Shown here: positions 9,537 to 18,600 of the stretch, piece after piece
Layout: each line of letters begins with the position of its first letter
Position numbering within the stretch: position 1 is the first letter of the stretch
From: Symbiodinium sp. CCMP2592
Lineage: Eukaryota > Sar > Dinophyceae > Suessiales > Symbiodiniaceae
DNA length: 64,000 bases
Assembly: GCA_905221615.1 (NCBI GenBank)
Contig: CAJNDT010001009.1
Coordinates: 1 to 64,000 of the forward strand
Direction: 5' to 3'
The notes under the pieces: generated by a model
The model's input: the letters and a program-made list of their open reading frames with translations, nothing else
Told to the model about the DNA's origin: nothing
Database searches by the model: none
Program-made: the position numbers and the translations under genes

Positions 9537-9714
9537 AAGGCGCTTGCCGGTCGGCCATGTAGCCGACCGCAGCGACCCCTCAGCAGGCGACTGCATGGCA
9601 TTCGCACATACAACATGCCTAGACAGCACATCTGCTGTGCCATCAAGCTTTGGGACTTAGTCAGTACTGACCAAAAAATTAGACCTTTAAACCGCGGCTG
9701 CGTGACACAATCGC

Positions 9715-10170
9715 TTTTTTTCAAGGATTTAGGGCATCTTTTCTAGGATTTAGAAGCCGTTTTCAAGGATTTAGCGTGCCGTCTAGGGCTCAGCCCGGAT
9801 TTTCTAGGATTTTGTGTCGTTCTCAAGGATTTAGGTTCCCTCTAGGATTTAGCCAAGTCGTTCTCTAGGATTTAGCGCGATCCCAGGATGTAGGCTTGGA
9901 TTTCGCACAAGCGAATTTCGGAATATCGAGGGCCAATTTCTGAGTTCATAATTCTTTTCGTAAAAAGTGCATGTTTAATTGGGGCGAGGCCGATCTGGGG
10001 GGTGCCCCCCATTCTGGTGCCGAAATCCTAAAGATTGGTCTTTCTCAAGGATTTTGGGCCTGCTTTCAAGGATTTAGAAGCAATTTTCAAGGATTTAGCG
10101 CGATTAAAGCATTTTTTAAGGATTTAGAAGCCGTTTTCAAGGATTTAGCGTGCTGTCTAGGGTTTAGGCA
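9715..10170 (+). repeat. Irregular AAGGATTTAG array
   Basis: (C/T)AAGGATTTAG or CTAGGATTTAG recurs about nine times in 9718-9895 and about six times in 10043-10165. Spacers of 10-20 nt often read AAGCCGTTTT or CGCG. The unit shares GGATTTAG with decayed TTTAGGG but has a different period. Confidence 0.65.
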
Positions 10171-10750
10171 CAAGCGGCACTCGTGCGACGCGATCCCGGG
10201 AGAGCATCTCATGTGCGCTTTTGAAAGCCTGGCCGGCATTACCGGTAAGCAGCTTCGTGAGCTTGCAAAAGTTCGCGAATGTTGCATCGCGCGCAGCAGA
10301 GCCTGCAAGGCACACACACTGCTGCCGATGGTCGTCAAGCCCACCGGAGGACGGCGGCGGAGCTCGCTGTTCTTCGCGTCCAATATGCCTCTCATAGCCT
10401 CCTTGCTGAACGTCTCCCTGCCGGAACTTGCCGGGTCGGTCGCACAACCTTTATCGTCGGCATAAGGCCGAAGAACTGCTTTCGCGAATGCATAACGTCC
10501 TTCGAGCCGACGAACGCACTCCTTTTATCCTCCTTTCTGACTATCACTCGCTCCGCTGCCGCCCTTTCCTTTCTGATCCCAGGACGTCCAGGCCCCCTGT
10601 TCCTGCGCGCCGCCCCAGTGATCGCCTTCGGATGCGCCCCCCAGTTAGAAGAAGCATTCCAAGAGGTGCCCTTTCCCTTCCAACTGGTGCTCCTGCCTTT
10701 GTTTCCACCCTTGCCGGACCAGTTGCCCTTGCTCCACATTGCAGCGCAGC
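10157..10750 (-). other. Coding-like island of unknown nature
   Basis: This stretch is nearly free of telomere-like repeats. On the minus strand it has a Gly/Lys/Trp-rich segment beginning MWSKGNWSGKGGNKG (10739) that resembles basic tails of dinoflagellate retroelement or RNA-binding proteins. Two overlapping short minus-strand ORFs follow. No complete reading frame or known domain is visible. It may be a decayed gene or element fragment. Confidence 0.2.
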
Positions 10751-10911
10751 CACTTACGAAGCTACCGGTCCTCGAGCGAAAATAGCCTACAGCATCCGAC
10801 GATGTAAATCAGCACACATGGCGGAACGTCTACATATCAATATGTGTACTCTGCATGCATCGCTCCCCTGCAGTGATTCTTCGTTCTCACCAACGACTCT
10901 TGATGCTACCT

Positions 10912-10970
10912 CCCCAAACCCTAAACCCTAAACCCCAAACCCCAAACCCTAAACCCTAAACCCTAAACCC
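10912..10970. repeat. CCCTAAA block at the 3' side of the copia insertion
   Basis: About eight CCCTAAA/CCCCAAA units end in AACCC directly against the LTR. The same kind of sequence resumes after the other LTR, so the element inserted into telomere-like repeats. Confidence 0.85.
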
Positions 10971-11122
10971 TATAGAATACACCAAAACCGTTAAGCCATG
11001 AGCGGTCAACCTAACCTTTTACTCAGAGGGCTTGGGCACAATAGTCAGCGGTATATAGTACACAACATGATGACTGTACACGACCATACAAACTCCTACG
11101 CAAGCTGCGATGCAAAACTACA
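10971..11122 (-). repeat. 3' LTR
   Basis: Identical to 24187-24338. In element sense it begins TGTAGTTTTG and ends GTATTCTATA, so the TG start is kept but the canonical CA end is not. A TATATA tract lies inside and could serve transcription. Confidence 0.92.
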
Positions 11123-11133
11123 CCCCCCTCACC
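11123..11133 (-). promoter_or_regulatory. Polypurine tract
   Basis: In element sense the sequence GGTGAGGGGGG directly precedes TGTAG of the 3' LTR. This is the expected place and composition of the plus-strand primer. It fixes the LTR boundary. The 315 nt between ORF3 and this tract hold no further ORF that I can support. Confidence 0.85.
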
Positions 11134-11448
11134 TAAAGGCACGGTCACTGCATTCAAAAACACAGCATACCTTCGCCTGCAGGTGGAAGAGCGCTTCGGC
11201 TCGGAGTTCGACGATCGGCGTGGAGTTGCCTCCCGCGTCATCAGTTGTATCAGCAAAAGTACATGTGACTATCGTGTGCCTCGAGGAAGGGTGCGAAAAC
11301 TGCATACGAGCTTTTCTTCAAATGCAATACGCTGGTTTCAGCGTGGAGCAAGGACGATAGGAGTTCGCCGCACAGCCACTTGAAAAAATATCACAGGCCG
11401 GGTGAACATCCCTCTTGCTCGAAAGAATCAGACTACTGGGTCGGCTTA

Positions 11449-12654
11449 TCAGTACCAACGCCATCCGCGATTGTGCCACTCACGCCAGTCCTGGTTGTCC
11501 CAGTTCTGGCCGCGCCATGATCCCCAGGATGACGAAGACCAATTCTGCCACCAGGATTGATCATCCCAGTCCCAGTCGCGGTTGGTGCGATCGGCGGCCT
11601 CGGCGTTAGCCGGGCGTTTGCCTTTTCCCTTCTCTGCTGCTCGGGCATACGTAGAGCCCTTGCCACCACCTGGCGGATGCTGCTGGGCATACTTCGGCTG
11701 GGCAGCACGACTTTGATTGGCCTTTTTGATGGTTTCATCAACCGTCTCCACCATGAAGGGTAGGTCCTTTGCCAAAACGGTCTGTAGGTCCACACCCACT
11801 GCAGCGGGATCGTAGTTGAGAAGATCCACCTTGCCGTGGCCAAAAGTCTGTAGACGGATGCCCCCCTTTTGCCTGGCGATGTTGTGAGCGAAATCTTGGA
11901 ACGAAAGGATGGCTCCGTACCAAGTAAATGCTACTGGCGTATCCTCCGGCGTGGACGTTAGTCCCGCTGCGCACAACTTGCCGCCAATGCCATCGTCTCC
12001 GGTAAAGAAAACGATACGACACTCTGGAACCTCGTCCGTGCGGATCTGGTGCGTGGTACTCGCCGCTCTGGAGGATCCAATAGCCAGCATGCGTTGCGAT
12101 CGAGTGCGGCCAGGGTTCGGAAGGTAGGCGAAGCAGAGGCAGTCGAGGGCACGAATCGTTCTGCGTGTATATCCCTCTTTGGCCATTGAAATTGCGTATT
12201 CATTGTTATGATTGAACCTCGCTACGCAATCAGTGTAGCCCTTTTTCACGGCTCTCTGCTTTGCCACTTTGGCTTTCCGAATAACTTCGCCTTCTAAGGA
12301 GTTCATGCCACGGCCGGCGACATCTTTCGATGCGCTTTGAAGGCTTGGCCTCACTCCCACTCGTTCAGCGGCATCACCCATCTCCTGAAGCAGAGCTTCG
12401 CGCCCACGTGCCAACAGCGTCCGTCTGCCCTGTGCCTTCAATTGACCTGGTCGAACTGGCCCTCCGCATTGAGAGCAAATCCTTTGGCCTTGAAGACACT
12501 CAGCTTTGCAGTGGTAGCATTTGATCTTCTCCAAAAACGCGGCGGATGGCTTGGTCTCACTACCAGCATAAAGTACTGGTTCTGGCCTTCCCACCGGCTC
12601 CTGGATTGCTTCAACTGGTGTACCCTCAGCATCCAGCGTCACCGTTGTCGCCAT
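11449..12654 (-). CDS. ORF3: zinc-ribbon, Trp-rich C-terminal protein (401 aa)
   Basis: The ATG at 12654-12652 overlaps the last 16 nt of ORF2 in the -1 frame. The frame is open for only about 50 nt further upstream, so restart after ORF2 termination or a second frameshift are both possible; I saw no canonical slippery heptamer. Near the N-terminus a zinc ribbon reads CYHCKAECLQGQRICSQC. The middle is globular and unrecognised. The last 40 residues are a Trp/Asp/Ser/Arg-rich tail (WDWDDQSWWQNW...) ending WRWY. One copy of the GCC...AGGC hairpin family lies at 11597-11615. An RNA-binding or packaging role is a guess from composition and position. Confidence 0.75.
   Translation of the reverse strand: MATTVTLDAEGTPVEAIQEPVGRPEPVLYAGSETKPSAAFLEKIKCYHCKAECLQGQRICSQCGGPVRPGQLKAQGRRTLLARGREALLQEMGDAAERVGVRPSLQSASKDVAGRGMNSLEGEVIRKAKVAKQRAVKKGYTDCVARFNHNNEYAISMAKEGYTRRTIRALDCLCFAYLPNPGRTRSQRMLAIGSSRAASTTHQIRTDEVPECRIVFFTGDDGIGGKLCAAGLTSTPEDTPVAFTWYGAILSFQDFAHNIARQKGGIRLQTFGHGKVDLLNYDPAAVGVDLQTVLAKDLPFMVETVDETIKKANQSRAAQPKYAQQHPPGGGKGSTYARAAEKGKGKRPANAEAADRTNRDWDWDDQSWWQNWSSSSWGSWRGQNWDNQDWREWHNRGWRWY
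11597..11615 (-). other. Hairpin family copy 1 (in ORF3)
   Basis: RNA sense GCC-CGGC-UAAC-GCCG-A-GGC, followed by CG. UAAC is a UMAC-type loop. It lies in the basic linker before the Trp-rich tail. Confidence 0.75.
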
Positions 12655-15600
12655 TCCGTCACCGATGTACACGTCCTGATTGGAGGACCCGGCTGTGCAA
12701 TGATGGTGCCTGGTTCAACAAGCGGCCTCTCCTCTACGGAGGGCATTTGCTCATCATCAGGGGCTTCATCGTCGTCAGCCTTTGCAGGGGCATCAGTGAT
12801 AGCCAACGATCCCTCAAGCACATCAGCAACATCTGGAATGGGCGGCAGGGATGTTTCCTCAGCTGGAAGGGTACCATGTTCTTCATCAATAGGCGGTGCG
12901 AAATTGTCCTGAGTCGTCTCCTCGGGCTCGGGTTCATCAAGAACGATATCGATGCCGGCCTCAGCGTTAGCTGGGCTTTCTCCCTGCTCTTCGTCAGGAG
13001 GTACAGCACCACCTGCACGGGACCAGAGTACGACATCGCGTTGAGTATCGTTGATGAACAGGATTGTTGATCCGGGCACTGCTTCGGAACACAATATGCC
13101 ATCAGATTCCGTAACGAATAGATCGCAAGCAGCTTCGAGGACCTCCCGAGTGTCAAAGACGATCTCGATTGGTGAGCTCGCACGGAGTCCTGAACGTGCC
13201 TTCTGCTCCTCGAGCGGCAGCGGCGCAAAGTAGCAATGCGCCTTCTCAGAACCCCCAAAACCCGGCAACAAACGATCTTCCAGAATCGCATACGCCGCAT
13301 CATGTGTTGTGCGGTGATAGAGCCTGGGCGGCGCCTTGTCAATCGGGATCAACGGCCTGCCCTCTCGGGCGGCATTAGCCAGCTCCTCAGAACGCTGCAG
13401 CGTAAGATATGCCTTTGCAATAGAGGCATTGTCAAGCTGCAGATTGCTGGAGTGGCCTTGCGTACACCCGACGTAGACCGGAAAAGCCGGTTGCCCAATT
13501 GCATCGGCAGCACTGTCCATTGGTCCGCGAAACATAAGGCGCTGTTTGTTGTCGGTAGCGATCATGTCGAGGAGGCTTCCTAGACCAATGTTGTTTCCAG
13601 GTCTGCATCGATTAGCAACCTCAAGCACTTCCATGGCCAATACCCATGGCCCGTTCCACGATCGCAGTTTAAATTGATTACCCTTGTTTTCGAAGTTTCC
13701 TCTGATGAGTCCAGTGACGAATGTAACCATTTTGTGATCACATCTCGGGTAGTGTAGGCCTGGCGTCATGTCTTTTTGGAACACTTCGATGTACTGGTCG
13801 GCCTCCTCTTGCGAGGGGCATTCGTTCCAGTAATCATACAGGGTAATGCCAGTCATCTCGGCGAAGTCATAGGTGTCGTTCATGAACCTCATTCCGCGCG
13901 ATCCCTGCACTGCGAGCTTGGTCAATCGCTGCTTGTCGGCCTCAGCCTTTGCAAGGCGAGCTCTTTTTGCAGCGTGCTCGGTGCCAGAGTCGCCAGACAG
14001 AATGCCTCCACCATAAATGGATGCGTCGATCGGCATCGGTCGAATATCGCCAGAAGACGAAGCTGCAGTACTCGCCGGGGTAACGGCCTCCACCTTAGGT
14101 GGGGCTTTGTTCCATTCCGGCGAATTGATCTCCTCTTCTGTTGCGAAAACACCGGGTGCGACGCTGATGACATTCTGAATCTTCATCTCCTTGAGGAAGT
14201 CGGGGACCTCAGGCGCAGGCAGTTCGGCGTGACTTTCGTCACGCTTCTCCTCCCAGTATGCGTCGTCCCACGGATCCTCCTCCGTTGGCTCCGCCTTGAC
14301 CTGCTTGCTTCTCGTCATCCTCGCAAGAGCCGCTTGCAGGACATGGTTATCGACTGCGTAGCGACCACGGGAATCAAAATAATTGTCAGCAAGCAGTGAT
14401 TGAAAGGCGGCTTCGCCCATTTTCGCTATCGCTCTGGAGGCATAGCGCTCGGCGATCTCGATCTGCATGATGTGGGCTAAACCCGAAACCATCTTGCGGC
14501 GGGATTCACTGTCCTCGCGGAAATGGACGTTGTCGTTATAGAGCGCCAAATCTCCAAGGAAGGGGTGGATGTCACAGGCGGCGAGTCCTCTACGGACCGC
14601 TTCGTCCTTGAATCGCGCAATGCATTCATCGAACTGCTTTGGCAACCCGTAGACGAAGCTGCGAACTCCTGTGCAGATCACAATGGACCCCACGTATGGA
14701 GAACGGCGCTGCAGGTCTGCTAGCGCTTCAAGATTTTGGCAAACTCTCCGACAGATCTTTTGCCAATCTCCGCGTGCCTCTATGGGCGATTGATGGTCCC
14801 ACCACGTCGGGACGCCGGGGCTGCAAAATATCCCGTATCTGCCGACGATCTCATTCGCCATCCAGACAATCTGCACGTCCACCAGCAACTCTTGGTCGCC
14901 AGAGTAGCGCAGAGCCGTCTGGTCACAGAGGATCTGAGCCCTCTCCCGAAGTTCGGACAATGTTTTGCCCCACAGGGGTTCGTAAATTATCTCCCTGTAC
15001 TGCAGATAGACCCCCGAGCTCGCTGCCTTCAAATCCGAGGAAAGGTCTGTCCTTGTTCTCTTGCCAGCAACGAAAACAGTCGTAGAGTCGGAGAGGAGGA
15101 TGAGCACCCGCTTTCGGCCTCGATTTTCATCGGGCTTTAGCTGCGACATGCCAGACTGCGTCAATGCTGCCACTCGGTTGAGCCCTGGATATCGATCCGT
15201 TTCAAAGCAGTTGTGAGCAGCCACTTGCACCGGCATGTACTGAAAAAGTGCTCGCAACTCTCCTTCGTCAATCGACTCTTGGAAGCCTATCGACTCGTGA
15301 CTGATGACGGCCGCCCAAAGCTGGCGGCCCCAAAAATCGGCCAACTGCTCTTCGTAGGTCGCCATCGCTCTTCTACTCTCAGCTGCTACCACGGGACTAG
15401 GACCCGGCCTCAGCGTTAGCTGGACTTTAGTTGTACAGTAAAGCGATGACAAAGCTGCGCATGCCAATCCTTCATGTACCTTAGATCCATCATTATCCTT
15501 AGTGGTATGCACTTGCCAATCAGCATGCAATGCCGAAACCTTGGTTTTCGATGTCCTTAGTCGTCCACAGTCCTGGGTAGCTTCGAGCAGCAGCCGCTTC

Positions 15601-18600
15601 AATCGAAAAGACGATGCAAAGATCAGCGACCCACTCTTGTGTTTCTCAAGACCGAAATCGTGTGCCAACTTAACAACAGCAGGCAAACACCACATCTCGT
15701 TGTTAGCTGAAGCTTCCAACAGCAGGTGGGGCCTAAGACGTTTGGTTAGTCGGCATAACGACATCAACGATTTCAGACATTTGTTCCATTCGTGGTCCGG
15801 CAGCGATGCAAAGTAGAGAATCGGTTTAGTGCTTCCCCCCTCGTCGCAGAGGGCACGAAGATTGTTAGCGATTTTTGACATTGCTTTCGGATTCATAGTT
15901 TCAAGATTGTTCGGGACAGGGACAACACGACAGGAACCATTTCCTGACAAGGTGGTTTCACTAGCGTTCCCAAAGTCAAGCAAAACCCTGCAAAAGTCCA
16001 TCGGCCTCGGCGCGAGCCGGGCGTCTGCAGGAGCGGCCGCCGCAGACCCGAGCCTAAAGCCGTGTTTGTTGAGGGTTTCAAGGTCAGTTGTGGAAAGCTT
16101 GGGAAAACCACGAGAGGTATACGCGGTGATAGAAAAACGTTTTCCGGTATAAGGTAACACGCAGTGTTTCTTGGCTGGGTCAAAGACAAGAGGTTTGCAA
16201 TGGGTGTCATGCACATCCCCCTTAATGGAACGTCCTTGAGCGTCTTTCTGGAACTGCGCCTTAGTATCCGAAACAGTCTGATCTTCAACCCACAATCCAC
16301 CTCCTTTGTGGTCACCAAAGCTAACCATCAGGTTCTTAGAACCCTTTAAGTTATGGGAATCAGCATGAACTTTTGCCATGTTGTCCTTGCTAATCACCAC
16401 TGAAGTCCATGTGAAACCTGAGTCGGGAGAATGAGCTTTCACGAACTCATTCAAGTACCTGGCAACTGCGGGATACCTAGTGGTGCTTCTGGTAACACCT
16501 TGCATTCCACCGTGTGTCCAAGTTCCGTACACTTGATAATAGCCTTGTTTCTTTGATGCAATGCGAGGTCGCTTGGATTTCTTAGCTGTATGATTTGATG
16601 CAATCTCTTCACACAACCTTTCCAAAGCATCACAGCCATACTCCTTCAGGCGGGAAAGTTCTGAAGCAACCATCTCAACCTCCTGAATGGCAGCAGCTGC
16701 TTTAGCACGTTTGCCTTGAACCTCGTGTGGTGTAGGAGAGCGGCCTGGCTTTTCAGCCGGCTTCGCATTCTGCGCATCAGGTACATGGTTGATGAGCCTA
16801 AGCGCGTGTTCCCACTTACCACGTTCAGCAAACGGCTTTGTGAAGATGTCTGCGACCTGTTCTTTGGTATCAACATTAATCATGTTGAAATGGCCCTTTT
16901 CGAACTGTTGCTTCATCCATGCAAACGAAAGTCGTTGTGTCCTATCGGTGTGACGAAGCTTTTCACTGTCACCTTTCGCGATGATGGTGATAGTAGCTTG
17001 ATTATCTTCTAAGAACTGAACCTGAAACTTTTCAGAAAGATGAACATCCAAGCCATTTATATCCGCGACAGAGCGTCCTTCATGACTGAGTTCACCATAC
17101 CTGATTTCATCAAGCTCCGGGTCAATCCTTGCAACGATTGTTTCCGTGACTTTAGGTGATTCCGCCGGCGGCCTGGTCTTTCGACCGGCTGCATTAGCGG
17201 TAACCTCTCCCCAAAGGTAACACCACAAGCTTAAGCTAGGCAGGCCTTGTGCTCTGATGCCGTGATTCGCTGAAACTACTTCACTTTCGGTGCTAGACGT
17301 CGTGATGCTGGTCTGTTTCTTTGAAAAGGCGTTCAACGGATAGTAAGTGTTGGGTCCAACCAAGAACAGTGCGCATCCTGATGTGGATTTGGAATCAAAT
17401 TCTCCTGCCCAATCAGCGTCACAGAAGAGCCACAACTTACAGTCCGAAATCTTATCGCCAATGAAACCCTGCATCGTGATGTCCAAGCTCGAATTAATGT
17501 AGCAGATCAGCCGATGTAAACCGACATCGCAGTCCCTTGACCACTTCGTGACCCTAGAAGCAAGCGACTGGGTACACCGAAGTAAGTCCCACCTTGCCAT
17601 TCTTGCTGCAAACAACACCTTCATGAGGACCCGACTGGCAATCGGTTGCAACCTCCCCTGGGGTTCGTTGCCTTCCACAGGTTTGGCTACTCTGTTCTCA
17701 TGAAACGGCGTAGCTGCAAACTTCAGGGAATCACGTGAAACTTTAGCTAATTCACAGTACTTGTCGACACAGGAGACCAGGAAGTCCTTCATGTCATACG
17801 TCACAACGTTGACAGGCTTAGTCATAGCGGGGACGGGTTCCTTGATGATCGTATCAGTGCTCTTGAATCTAGACTGCTTAGCTTCGCGCTTAGCGTCTGA
17901 TTTGCTTCTCATCGGCCTGCCCTTTCGGGCGGCAGCAGCGAGCTTAAAGTCGTCTGCCGTCGTCGGCATGATAGAGAAGATTGTTTTGCCCGTCCACCAC
18001 TCGTTTCGCCTAGCAGGGCCCCCCTGATTGGAATCGTCCTGTATCTGATCTCCGTTCTCAAACTCTGTTATGCGTTCAGTTCCCAGAGTGGGAAACTGTC
18101 TCATGTCGTCTTCACTTGGTACGTACAAACGCTTTCTGGGGTACCTGTGATGTCTGATTGCAAGCGCAGCATCCGGATCAACCTCCCAATAATCTTCTGT
18201 TCTACTCGGCCTGGAGTTTCCTCCGGCTGCTGGTGCTGCAATTTTCTTGTCGAAGACGTAAGCAAAAGGATGTGCGCTACGGTCAAGCATAACACCGTTC
18301 TGCTCTCGATGATTGCAACCAAAGTATCTCCCAAATGGTTCCGAAGGATCCATATCCAAAACCTTCCCAATCCCCTCCCAACCCTTAGCAAGATTGTCCT
18401 TTGGTCCTGCCATTTTGAAATCGTCGACGTAGACGACGAGGAGGAGATCTAATTCCGGATGATAAAAGATACTTTGCCATATATCTGGAAGAACCGGGAT
18501 CCACCCTATGCTCTTCAACTGAGCAGTGCAGTGTCGTTCCCAGATGCCGCCGCTGTCAGGATGTCCATACAAAGCGAGTCTGAGAGGACAAACTGGGTCG

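Noticed and set aside
12654-12701. A second -1 frameshift site between ORF2 and ORF3
   Set aside because: The overlap exists, but I found no X XXY YYZ heptamer in the ORF2 frame there.
13190-13221. A further hairpin-like site, GCC-GCTC-GAG-GAGC-AGAA-GGC (RNA sense)
   Set aside because: It has a four-base bulge instead of a single A, so it was not counted; it may be a decayed family member.
12734-13342. 202-codon minus-strand ORF overlapping the Tpt1-like region
   Set aside because: Arg/Ser-rich shadow of ORF2 in another frame, opened by the GC-rich sequence.
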